This document shows, piece after piece, positions 55,452 to 64,000 of a stretch of 64,000 bases of DNA. Location of the stretch: NCBI RefSeq assembly GCF_029892095.1, contig NZ_JARZAE010000004.1, positions 7,192,001 to 7,256,000 on the forward strand, in the 5' to 3' direction. How positions within the stretch are numbered: the first letter of the stretch is position 1; every line of letters begins with the position of its first letter. Source of the DNA: Kitasatospora sp. MAP12-44. Its GTDB lineage: Bacteria > Actinomycetota > Actinomycetes > Streptomycetales > Streptomycetaceae. A program made the position numbers and the translations under genes. The notes beneath the pieces were generated by a model, which made no database searches, was not told the origin of the DNA, and saw only the letters and a list, made by a program, of their open reading frames with translations.

Positions 55452-56129
55452 ATGACCGAGTACGAAGTAGACACGCCTTCGACAAGCCGCGGGACGCGTC
55501 GGCGACTGTGGACCGGGGCCGTCGCCGCCGTGCTGGTCGCAGCCGGCGTCACAGCCTTCTGGTGGAAGCCGTGGCAGTCCGTCGTGCTGCCGCAGGCGGC
55601 CTGCTGGTCCGCGCTCGGCCCGGACGACCTCAGGCCACTGGTCGGGACGAACGGGACGGCCGTCGCCTTGTCGGGGAGCAGCGTTCGTGCCCCGCTGACC
55701 GCTTTCGGCGCCGCCCAGATGGAATCCTGCGGCGTGCGGTGGGCGGGAGGCCCGGTCCTCGAAGTGGACGTCAAACCCAGTGTGGACGGCCGCACGATGT
55801 CGGGTTCCTACGCGACGGGCTATCGGGCCCTGGACTTCGGCCCGGACGGTCAGGGGCGGATCGACGACAAGTACGACACCCTTGAATTCTACCTGCGGTG
55901 CGACTTCAAGGCCCGGGTCGATATGGCCAGCGATCCCGCCACGCCGTACGTGTTGATCACCATCGACGGGGATCCGAAGGAGTCGCAGTACTCACGGACC
56001 CGGGTGCGCCAGGCCTACGCCGACATCGCGCTGAAGCTCGCCCGCACCGCCGTGACGCAGTACCAGTGCACCAACTCCGTCCACCTCGCCGACAAGGCGC
56101 CTACCGTTCCCCCCACGACCGAGAGCTGA
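55452..56129 (+). CDS. Membrane-anchored extracytoplasmic protein of the WXG operon
   Basis: A 225-residue protein with a short basic N-terminus, one transmembrane helix (LWTGAVAAVLVAAGVTAFWW, residues ~19-38) and an outside domain containing three Cys (ACWSALG, ESCGVRW, LRCDFK) plus one near the C-terminus, suggesting disulfides. It follows the large WXG-like gene by 1 base (ATG 55452). No enzyme motif is visible. It may be an immunity or docking partner of the upstream protein. Confidence 0.6.
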   Translation: MTEYEVDTPSTSRGTRRRLWTGAVAAVLVAAGVTAFWWKPWQSVVLPQAACWSALGPDDLRPLVGTNGTAVALSGSSVRAPLTAFGAAQMESCGVRWAGGPVLEVDVKPSVDGRTMSGSYATGYRALDFGPDGQGRIDDKYDTLEFYLRCDFKARVDMASDPATPYVLITIDGDPKESQYSRTRVRQAYADIALKLARTAVTQYQCTNSVHLADKAPTVPPTTES

Positions 56130-56211
56130 CGCCCTGAGGGGCTCGGCGCACCCGTCCGGTGTGTAGCGAAATAAACGGAGCCGCTGCGACGGTGTCAGTA
56201 CAGGGGCCTGG

Positions 56212-56490
56212 TCAGCCTGAGGGGTTGTACGGGTCGGTAGGCGGCGCCGGGTAGGCCTGGGCCCCGTTGGTGGGTCCTGGGCCGTACGCCGGAGGAGGCG
56301 GATTGCCATAGCCGGGGTTTACCGGCTGCCCGTATGGGGACTGAGGTGGCATCGGATAGCCCGGTGCCCCTGCGGGAGTGGGCGGCCGGGGCTTGCGGTT
56401 ACGGAGGCTCAGGAAGAGAACGCCACCGAGCAGTACCAGCCCCGCGACCACCCCACCAGCGACGAGCGGCAGGCTGCTGGACCCGGACCA
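56212..56490 (-). pseudogene. C-terminal fragment of a membrane protein with Pro-rich tail
   Basis: The minus-strand frame encodes SLPLVAGGVVAGLVLLGGVL as a single transmembrane helix, a short RNRKPR stop-transfer and a ~50-residue Pro/Gly/Tyr-rich tail (GQPVNPGYGNPPPPAYGPG). It reads as the C-terminus of an anchored protein, possibly of the neighbouring secretion-related group. A stop codon and the truncated integrase lie immediately upstream at ~56490, so the 5' part was lost by recombination. GTG 56451 could still start a 79-residue protein. Confidence 0.5.
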
Positions 56491-57459
56491 CGCCTTCGGG
56501 GAGCTCTACCACCTCGGCCTTCTTGATCCGCTGCCACTGGTTCTGGAGATGGTAGGGGGAAATGCTTTGCTGAGATCCTGCGGATGCCGCAGAAGGTAGC
56601 CGTCGACCGTGCCGTACTTTTCCGCGTACCAGTCGATGGTCTCCTTGATACGCGCGGGAAGGGGAACGTCGCGGTACTCGCCGGCCTTCCGGTGCTTCAA
56701 CCGGCCGTAGGTCTTGGTGGTTTGGTTCACCTGCTCAGTGATCCGGTAGATGTCATCGGCCACGATGTTCTTGAGGTTGACCGCCGCCGCCTCTCCGTTG
56801 CGTATCCCGCAGCCGCTCATGAGGTCGGCGAACAGGAGGAACGTGTCGTCGCCAGCCGTGCGTATGTCCCGAAGTTGAGTCGACGAGGGAATGACGGCGC
56901 GCGTCGGGTCGTACTGCGGGGGCTTCACGCCCTCCAGTGGGCTCTCGTCATACAGCCCGAGTCGATGGGCGTCGAGCAGGATTGACTTGAGCTTGTCGTA
57001 GGCGTTGGACTGCGTTGCCAGCCCGACGCCGTTGCGTTCCATGGTCTGGAGGAAGCCGTCCACGACCTTATCGTCGAACGTACCCATCCGCCGACTGCCA
57101 AGTGTTGGGAGCAGGTGGTGCTCCAGGAGTGAGTTTGAGATGCCTCATGGAAGCCGCTGCGAGATCCCGCTGGCCGACCTTCCATTCCGCGCAGTACTCC
57201 CCGAACTGCATCGCCCCGTACTTCTTGATGCGCTCGGCCTTGCGCAGGCTCTGGGGAACAGTCTTCTTCTCGTTATAGACCTCGGTGAGTCGAGCGACAG
57301 CCCTGTCCTGGGTGGTGAAGCCGGACTCCTCGACCTGTCGTCCGGTGACGCTCCGATACCGAATCTTGTACTCGTGAGGGCACTTGGACCACCGTGACTG
57401 GTGGTGCTCGCACTCCTTGAAGAAGGCGCCCATGCCGTGGGCGAGCTGCTTGGTTGCCA
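56490..57459 (-). pseudogene. Tyrosine integrase, frameshifted and 3'-truncated
   Basis: From ATG (complement 57457-57459) the N-terminal arm-binding and SAM-like regions are visible (YKIRYRSVTGRQVEESGFTT, then KYGAMQFGEYCAEWKVGQRD). A one-base shift near 57120 moves the frame to LEHHLLPTLGSRRMGTFDDK, then the catalytic domain with its first Arg in SGCGIRNGEAAAV. A second one-base shift in the C-run near 56556 leads into YHLQNQWQRIKKAEVVELPE, after which the gene stops at ~56490. The HxxR and nucleophilic Tyr are missing. It lies about 100 bases inside the right repeat, the usual int-att layout, but cannot act. Confidence 0.85.
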
Positions 57460-57555
57460 TGGTCTGACGTACCCCCGGATGCCAATGCTGACGCTTTGCT
57501 GACCGTCGAGCATCCGCTGGGGTTCTGAGCTGCACAAAGACGGGATTCCCGTGAT

Positions 57556-58094
57556 ATGTGGTGGAACTTCATCGGACGCTCGACGGAAGAGATCGTACAG
57601 GCACGATCTGACTGGATGGAAGGGTCCAGGTTCGGCGAGGTACACGGCTACGACGGGCAGCGGCTGTCGGCGCCTACGTTGCCCTCGGTGCCGATGAAGC
57701 CACGGGGAAGGGCTGGTTGACCTAGGCTTATATGCCTGGAGCTGCGGCCTGTGGTGCGCTTCGTGGAGTGCCGCTCGGTGCGCTGGGGGTTCCTCGGGAG
57801 CCTCCACCGCGATGGCCTATCGGCCTTCTGGGCGTCGACCCGCCAGTAGCGCGGGAGTCGCGAGTTTGGCCTTCTGTGACAGGCTTTAGTCAGACCAATG
57901 CTGACCAATGCTGACTTCTCTGATGTGCCGTCAGCTAAATTGGTCTAGATCAATGCGATCGGCTTGCTTGAGTTGGGATGCCGTGGGCGGGCCGGTCAGA
58001 GGTGACTGATGGTAGTCATTGTTCGAGTGAGGCTGATGTGGCGATGGTCGCGACAGGCCTGTGCTAATGCTGGCCGAAGTGGTCACGTCGGCGC
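57556..58094 (+). repeat. Right 0.54 kb direct repeat (probable attR region)
   Basis: It duplicates 27548-28088. It still encodes the last 54 residues of a pirin (MWWNFIGRSTEEIVQARSDW onward, to TGA at 57718-57720) without a gene in front. Differences from the left copy are dense in the first 33 bases (six, mostly silent) and sparse later. The identical block is 57610-57723. This is what is expected if the element carried its own pirin 3' end and displaced the native one here. Confidence 0.85.
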
Positions 58095-58173
58095 CCCAAC
58101 TCGTTCCTGCTTGTCTAAGTTCCTTTCGCCGTAAGAGGGTTGACGTTTCTCTGCGATGCGCTGAAGTGGAGGT

Positions 58174-58402
58174 GTGGGCGAGCGTGACCCGTACCTGAGT
58201 GATCTGTCGGATGAGCGGTGGGAGCTGATCCGGCCGGTTCTGACGGCATGGAAGGGAGGGCATCCCTCGGTCAGTGGCCATCAGGGCAAGTACGACCTGC
58301 GGGAGATCGTGAACGCGATCCTGTACCAGGCCCGGACCGGTTGCCAGTGGCGATACCTGCCACACGACCTCCCGCCGTATGGCGCGGTGTACTACTACTT
58401 CG
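58174..58402 (+). pseudogene. IS5-type transposase, N-terminal fragment
   Basis: GTG 58174 opens a frame reading YLSDLSDERWELIRPVLTAW and LREIVNAILYQARTGCQWRY, then LPHDLPPYGAVYYYFA, the N-terminal DUF4096-like part of an IS5-family transposase. Homology stops at ~58402 where a different insertion-sequence remnant begins on the other strand. About 75 of the usual ~270 residues remain, so it is inactive. Confidence 0.85.
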
Positions 58403-58407
58403 CTGGT

Positions 58408-58522
58408 CCTTCAGCCCCGCCGTCCCGCCACCTTGACGGCGGGACGCGAACGACGGGATCAACGGCGCCGCCAGCTCCCACACATTATCCGGCACCAGCC
58501 GATGAGACAGATCAACCCCCAT
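58408..58522 (-). pseudogene. Second IS5-type transposase N-terminal fragment, opposite strand
   Basis: The minus-strand frame from the ATG at 58520-58522 reads LSHRLVPDNVWELAAPLIPS and FASRRQGGGTAG, the start of another IS5-group transposase. Homology ends at ~58408, abutting the fragment above head to head. The following 58523-58715 shows no gene; it may be IS flank. Confidence 0.75.
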
Positions 58523-58715
58523 GAGCTTCCGCTGCGCCTGATGTTGAAGCAGGCCGGCCAACAGCTCCCCCATCGACGACCGCCTGGTCGTCCTCGCCGC
58601 GGCCGGACTGCCTCCGCTGCTCGCCGCTCAACTTGTCCCGCCGCTCGCGCGGCCATGCCTCGCAGGTCGGTGCCTGCGGAGGGCGGCGACGGGTCGTCCA
58701 CCGCTCGCCCTGGGG

Positions 58716-58747
58716 GGACGGCCCGTCGGCATGACGACGGGCCGTCC
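58716..58747 (-). terminator. Terminator of the propeller-protein gene
   Basis: A perfect 12-bp inverted repeat (GGACGGCCCGTC, 58716-58727, with 58736-58747) and 8-base loop lies about 75 bases beyond the stop of the large minus-strand gene at 58823. Confidence 0.75.
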
Positions 58748-58822
58748 GAAAGAGGTGGGAGTGACTGTCACGGGCCGGGTCACGCCTTCTTGGAATGTCG
58801 AAGAAGTGCCCCGGCCGTGAGA

Positions 58823-61800
58823 TCAGTTGTTCGCGAACGTGTTGGTGCCGATCGTGAACCAGGGGCTCCACCAGTGGCCGTTGGCGCTGTAGGCGTGGTT
58901 GACCCTGCCGTCGGTGCCGACTCCGAAGACCTCGTCGGTACTCGTGTTCGGTTCATACACGGTTGCGGGGGTTCCGGAGAATGCCCAGTCGCTCAGGCTG
59001 AACCAGCCCGACCATGAGCCGCTGTTGAACCACTGGTGGTTCATGATGCCGTTGGTCCCGATGCCGAAGAGCTCGACCGAGTCGACCGTCGGGTTGAATA
59101 TGACGTCGGGTGAACCGCTGAAGTGGTAGCTCGAGTCGAGTGAGAAGAATGCGCTCCACGGGCCGGCCTTGGTGCTGTATGCGTGGTTCATCACTCCGTC
59201 GGTGCCGATTGCGAACACCTCTGCGGTTGAATTCGTCGGGTTGTAGACCGCGGCTGGCGAGCCTGTGGAATGGTGGCCCAGACCGATGCTCGCCCAGGGG
59301 CTCCAGGGGCCGCCGTTGGTGCTGTAGGCATGGTTCATCACGCCGTCCGCGCCGATGCCAAACAGATCGATGTTACTCGCGTTCGATTCATACACGACTG
59401 ATGGCGAGCCCGAGAAGATGTACCCCGTGTCCAGAGTGGTCCATGCACTCCAGGACGTTCCGTTGACGTACGACGCGTGGTTCATGCGTCCGTCGGTGCC
59501 GATGCCGAAGAGCTCGATCGACTTCGTCGCCGGGTCGTAGACCACGGCGGGTGACTGGCTGAACTTATATGAGCCGATGGTGGCCCAAGAACTCCACGGC
59601 GCCGCGTTGGTCGAGTACGAGTGGTAGACGTATCCGTCGGTGCCGACCGCGAACACCTCTTCGGTCCTGCTGTCCGGGTTGTAGATCGCCACGGGCTTCG
59701 CCGAGAAGCTTCCACCCATCGTCGCCCACGTACTCCACGGCGCCCCGTTGGTCGAGTACGAGTGGTACATCGCGCCATCGGTTCCGATCTCGAAGACCTC
59801 GGCCGTTGCGGTGTCGGGGTCGTAGACGACCGGTCGCGCGGTGGGTGCGGCAGTGCGCGGGCCGCTGAGCGTCGTCACCGAGGTGCTGACGGCTGGGTTG
59901 TTGGCGAGCGCGGCGGGCTGGTAGGTGGTGACGAGACCGGTCGAGGCATCGGTTCCCCAGAGGCTGGGGATTCCGTTGCCGGTGACGTCGGCCGTGCGCA
60001 GCAGGAGCGCCTTGCCGGCGTTCCAATTGGTAGCGATGGTGTACTGGCCGGTGGTGGTCAGGGTCGTGCCGTCGGTGGACAGGGCGAGGCCGGTCCACAG
60101 GTCGAGGGCTCCGGTGCTGGGGTTCCACAGGTACATGGCGGTACCGGAGCCGAGCTGGGCCGTGGTGATGGTCCAGCTGTTCCAGTCCTGGGTTCCGTCA
60201 GGGCTGGTGAGATTGCTCAGGACGTTGCAGCCGCCGGCGCACATCCCGAACTGAGCGTTGCTGCTGTAGCCGTTGGCGGTGGTGGAGTAGAACAGGACCA
60301 GCTGGTTGTTGATGGTGGCGAGCAGGTCCGGGAGGCCGGTGTTCTGCCTGCTGGTGTTGCCGGCGTTGGCGAGCTGGGTGGCGTTGTTGCCGTTGGCGTC
60401 CTGGAAGGAACCAGCTGGGATCCGCAGGGGGGCGGAGGTGTTGCCGATACTGGTGGGGCTGCCGAGGTGCAGGGGTCCAGTGCTGCCGTCGCTGCAGGCG
60501 ATGTCTGCGCCGCCGGCGTTGTTGCCGCTGGGGAAGTACGCCAGAACGTCCTGCGCGCCGTAGCCGCACAGGCTTCCGGTGACGGCTTGGGCGCCGTTCC
60601 AGTCAGCCGCGTTGGTGCCGGTGTTGATGGCCAGACCGCTGCTGCCGATGTTAACGGGGTTCTGGGAGACGGTGCCGTCGGAGTTGCCCTTCATGAGCCA
60701 CAGGCCAGACGGGAGGACGCCGGTGGTGTTCCCGGGGACAATCAGGTCCGGGGTGCCGTCAAGGGTGAGGTCACCGTCCTTGGCGGGCGGATTGAGCTTG
60801 GCACCGTCGAACCAGACGGTGGTCGCCGAGCCGAGGTTGCCACCGGCGGACAGGGCGTTGACGGTCAGGGAGTTGACGAGAGAGGGCAGCGGAACGCTGA
60901 TGCTTGTCGCACCGGTCGCACTGATGGTCACCGGGGGGGACTGGTTCAGCTGGTACTGGTAGCCCGAGACGACGGCGCCGTTGGGCGGGGTCAGGCTGAA
61001 CGAACAGGTGCTGCCCACCTGCTGAACGGTGTCCGTGGTGTCGTTGACGGTGGCACAGGCGACGGCACCGCTCGGGGGCTGTGAGTTGACGGTGATGGTC
61101 GGTGCACCCGGTCGGGTCGGGTCCCAGTTGAAAGTGCAGGTGCTGGACCAGCCAGAGGTGAGGTTGCCGTCGGATGCCTGGACCTGCCAGGTGAAGGAAG
61201 TGACGGCGCCGTTAGCCGCGCCCTTGAAGAGGGACTCGGGGACGGGTAGGACAGCGGCCTGGCCGGAGGCTCCCGTATAGGCGTCGGAGTTGATGCCGTT
61301 GGTGGAGGTGAGCAGGTTGCTCCGGGAGCTGTCGGAGGACTTGTAGAGGTCGAAGGTGGTGGTGAGGGAGCTGTTGGTGGGGGTGGAGACGGGGGCGTAG
61401 AGGGAGACCGCGGTGTCGCCGAGGGTGGTGTTCTGACAGTTGGTGGCGGGGGAGGTGTAGAGCCCGCCCGGGGTGTTGGGAGTCTTGTCGTAGGTGATGG
61501 TGAGGTTGGCGGTGTTGGCCTGGAACTCCTTGAACGCGTAGTTGTCGGAGCTGTTGTCGGAGCGCATCGCCAGGGTCTGAGTACTCTTGCCGTTTGACAC
61601 GTCATTGGCGATGGTGCCGGTGACGTTGAACGGGGGGATCGCTGAGGCGGGGCAGCCGGTGTAGCCGTAGGCGAAGGACTGCGAGCCGATGGCGCTGCCG
61701 AGGTTGCCGGCCCAGGAGTTCCAGGTGGCGTTGGAGGAGTTGAGCGCCGCCGAAGGGGCGTACAGGTCGACGGCCCGGTTCTGGCAGGACCAGGAGTGGG

Positions 61801-62948
61801 TTTCGGTGATACCGAAGTAGGCGCCGTAGATGGTGGCGCCGCTGAGTGAGCCGAAAGTGAAGTTGAACAGGCTCATCGACTCGCCGATGCCGCTGTTGCC
61901 GATCTGGCTGATTCCGGCGGTGGGGTCGACGGTGTTGTTCCAGTAATTGGTGTTCGGGTAGGCGGCGCTGGGGCTGGACCAGGCGTTGTTGCCGTAGTTG
62001 GGGGAGTAGGTCGGGTCGACGTAGACCGGATAGACGGTATCGGACGCGTCCAGCAGATCACTGGGTGGTGTCAACGAGATCGCCTCAGGCTCGGCGCTCA
62101 CCTGCAACTTCGCGGTATGCGCGGCGCGTCCGGGAGCTCCGACGGCCGACTCGGTGCGAATGGCAGCCCGGCTCTCGATCGCCGGCGCCGGTTGGGTTGC
62201 GGAGTCCCAGGCGTGGGGGGGGAGCGGTGTAGAGATGGTGGCCGGCCGGATCAGCGACGGCGATGTTGCCGTCGTTGTCGGCTGTGACCTTGAGGCCGTG
62301 GGTGGTGCTGGTCTTGGCGTTGAGGAGGTCGGCGAGTCTGGGGGTGTGCGCTGCTTCCTTGTTCTTGACGGTGAAGACGTCGCTGATCGCGCCGGTGGTG
62401 CGGACGGTGACGGTGAGGTCGACGCCGGGCAGCACGTCCGCGTAGATCGCGCTGGGGCCGTTGAGCGTCGGGTGGGGCAGCGTGACCGGGAGGGTGAGGG
62501 TCATGCCCTGGCCGCCGGTGTGGAACGAGGCGAGCGGGCCGTTGCCGCCACCGGACAGGACCACGCTGTTCGGTGTTACCGCAGGTGAGATCGTTCCGTC
62601 GGGGTTGGTCTTGAGCGTCGCGTCCAGGTCGATCCAGGCGCCGTTGCGAAACGTGCGTGTCGGTACGGCACTCTGGCTGAGCGTCATGGTGCCGTTCGGG
62701 TTCGCGGTGGTCTGCGAGGTCTCGGTGATCAGCACGGTGGCTACGACCGGCTTGCCGGTCGTCTTCGCCTGCGTGGCGGCGTCCTTCGCCGACAGCATGC
62801 CTGCCGCCGCCTTAGGAGCTGCGTTCGGCGCGGCCGTCGGCGCGGCTGCGGCGGTTGGCGCACCGCTGAGCATTGCCGCGGCGAGCGCACCGGCAAGCAG
62901 TGCCGCCATGGCCCCGCTCGATGCACGCTGACGTTGTCTTATTTCCAT
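58823..62948 (-). CDS. Large secreted protein with seven-bladed PLL-like propeller, one frameshift
   Basis: Two frames join into a ~1370-residue secreted protein. It starts at the ATG complementary to 62946-62948, with AGAGGA upstream and a signal peptide (AALLAGALAAAMLSGAPTAA) ending near residue 36. A one-base shift occurs in the G8 run at 62215-62222 (C8 on the coding strand). After it come DPTYSPNYGNN-type and Ig/FnIII-like repeats, an FG-GAP-like region (DLTLDGTPDLIVPGNTTG) and, at the C-terminus, seven ~48-residue repeats such as EVFAIGTDGVMNHAYSTKAG, matching the DUF346/PLL lectin-like propeller. Likely a cell-surface or extracellular carbohydrate-binding protein. The frameshift may be an error or slip-strand variation. 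Confidence 0.8.
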
Positions 62949-63362
62949 TGCTTGTTCGGTCCTCTGGGCTCGGTGCCGGGATGTTGATCACCCCGCGCGA
63001 GTATCGCCGAGCCATGGAGTTCAGGGCCCGTGCCGATGGAGAGGATGTGGGGAAATGGCCCGATCTGCGACATGCGTCATTAAAATTTTGACGATCCCTT
63101 TACTGATGTCGGATCAGGGGCTCAAATAGAGGGTTGGGGAGACTGGGACAGGGTCACCGTGCGTCTCCTTCGTTGAACCGGCCGTTCACTTCGGAGAGTT
63201 GCACGGTGGCTGACCCATGCTCAGGGAGTGTGAGCCCCTCGTGGGTGTGCGCCCCGGGAGCGATCCCGCGCACATCTCACGCGTGATCGCTACACCACAC
63301 AGAGGGACGCCATCGTGGAACCCGTACACCACTTCCTTGGACGCAACCATTTTGGCTTTGGT
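62949..63362. promoter_or_regulatory. 414-base upstream region of the secreted-protein gene
   Basis: No gene is supported here. It separates the start of the large secreted-protein gene from the 3' end of the HNH gene, both minus-strand, so it should hold the promoter of the former. An AT-richer patch near 63078 (CATTAAAATTTTGACGATCC) is the best candidate. No clear -35/-10 pair or operator was identified. Confidence 0.4.
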
Positions 63363-63998
63363 TCAACTGTTTAGTTCGCACAGCGTCCGGTGATAACTGA
63401 GGTGCTTCTCGTCGATGGGGTGATCGACGTGCCGGCGGAGTCGGCCCAACGGCTTGTCGCTATGGGTCTGCCGCACCACGTCGTCAGCATCGACGTAGAT
63501 CTCCAGGCCGTCAAAAAGGACGTGGTGGTTGGGGCACAGACATAGCATGTTGTGCAGCTCGTCCGGACCGTCATGGGGTGACCCCAGCCCGCGGACATGG
63601 GCAGCTTCGCTGTAGGGCTTCAGCTTGTACTGCAGCCTGGTTTCGCAGACCTGGCACTTGTGGCCGTGTATTTCCTTCACCAAGGTTGCGAGCGCTGTGT
63701 TTCGCACGATGCGGGAGCCGATGGATTCCCGTCGCTCGGCGCCGCCGGTCGAGCGCACCACGTTAGTGCTTTTCCTCTCTCGTCCGTCCGCGGATTCGTC
63801 GAGGAGACCGTCCGCCGTGGTGTACCCGGCCAGCCTCAGTTTGCCGAGCAGGGCGCGTTGGTCGACGTCCTGGAGATAGCGGTTACGCAGCCGGACCAAG
63901 GCGTCGAGGCGGGTGACAGGGTTCTGCATGAGCTTGGCTGCCTCGTGGGACATGCCTGCAACCGGCTGAGCAGTGTTAAACACCTTGATCTGGGGCAT
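63363..63998 (-). CDS. HNH endonuclease domain protein, possibly 5'-truncated by the window
   Basis: At least 211 residues. The C-terminal ~100 form an HNH nuclease: zinc Cys pair in HKCQVCETRLQ, then AAHVRGLGSPHDGPDE with the catalytic His, and CLCPNHHVLFDGLEIYVDAD completing the ββα-metal fold. This is very like the HNH part of actinobacterial SRA-HNH restriction-type endonucleases, but no SRA domain is visible in the N-terminal ~95 residues, which are helical (LDALVRLRNRYLQDVDQRAL). The ATG at 63998 is the last possible codon in the window, so the true start may lie beyond it. Confidence 0.8.
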   Translation of the reverse strand: MPQIKVFNTAQPVAGMSHEAAKLMQNPVTRLDALVRLRNRYLQDVDQRALLGKLRLAGYTTADGLLDESADGRERKSTNVVRSTGGAERRESIGSRIVRNTALATLVKEIHGHKCQVCETRLQYKLKPYSEAAHVRGLGSPHDGPDELHNMLCLCPNHHVLFDGLEIYVDADDVVRQTHSDKPLGRLRRHVDHPIDEKHLSYHRTLCELNS

Positions 63999-64000
63999 GG

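Larger units (their letters stand above)
27548..58094 (+). mobile_element. Putative 30 kb integrative island in the pirin gene
   Basis: Direct repeats at both ends, insertion at the 3' end of a protein-coding gene with frame restored, and a tyrosine-integrase pseudogene just inside the right end, transcribed inward, all fit site-specific integration. Cargo includes a RiPP cluster, a TIR-NACHT-FGE protein, an XRE/ImmA-IrrE pair (also used by mobile elements for excision control) and WXG100-type genes. No replication, relaxase or FtsK-like transfer gene is visible, so it is either mobilisable only or a decayed element that is now fixed. The repeat length (540 bp) is longer than a usual att core. 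Confidence 0.7.

Noticed and set aside
57556..57720. A second pirin gene at the right repeat
   Set aside because: Only the last 54 codons are present with no upstream coding sequence; it is the displaced 3' end, not a gene.

Overview
The window is high-GC chromosomal DNA from a streptomycete (Streptomyces/Kitasatospora group). The evidence is strong GC bias at third codon positions, frequent GTG/TTG starts, an actinobacterial IHF gene beside gmk and rpoZ, and a PriA with eroded helicase motifs. No taxonomic search was possible, so genus is left open.

Region 1 (1-17.8 kb) is conserved housekeeping DNA. It runs carA (3' end), carB, a class 2 pyrD, a pyrK-like gene, a class 1B pyrD, pyrF, then mihF, gmk, rpoZ, coaBC, metK, priA, a small HTH gene on the minus strand, def, fmt and rsmB. 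Pyrimidine synthesis, nucleoid architecture, GMP phosphorylation, the RNA polymerase omega subunit, CoA and SAM synthesis and translation-initiation functions lie in short operons separated by clear hairpin terminators. Two dihydroorotate dehydrogenases of different classes sit side by side.

Region 2 (17.8-27.7 kb) is lineage-variable: a TetR/ABC-2 export module with a palindromic operator, a protein O-mannosyltransferase, an aldo/keto reductase, a stand-alone ketosynthase, an SCO6745-like gene, rpe, and a pirin gene.

Region 3 (27.5-58.1 kb) looks like a 30 kb integrated island. The last 54 codons of pirin plus about 380 bp of downstream DNA recur about 30 kb later as a direct repeat (27548-28088 and 57556-58094). 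A decayed tyrosine integrase lies just inside the right repeat, pointing inward. The island carries (a) a PPOX-fold protein, an aldolase/EamA transporter/SDR group and a TIR-NACHT-FGE protein resembling a bacterial NLR-type immune receptor; (b) an amidohydrolase with a DUF6545/ImmA-IrrE/XRE regulatory trio; (c) a RiPP cluster of thiopeptide/linear azole type at 39.6-52.2 kb; and (d) a CvnD-like GTPase pseudogene and WXG100-type genes. In the RiPP cluster an ABC exporter, YcaO cyclodehydratase, zinc-ribbon leader-binding partner, E1-like/SagB dehydrogenase, second nitroreductase-like protein, four tandem precursor peptides, PqqD-M50 protease (frameshifted), split LanB-type dehydratase and small membrane protein lie in one direction. 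This is the most likely undescribed system here.

Region 4 (58.1-64 kb) holds two truncated IS5-type transposase fragments, a large secreted protein ending in a seven-bladed propeller (one-base frameshift in a G8/C8 run) and an HNH endonuclease at the window edge.

Caution: three apparent frameshifts lie in or next to short G/C runs, so some 'pseudogenes' may be sequence errors.
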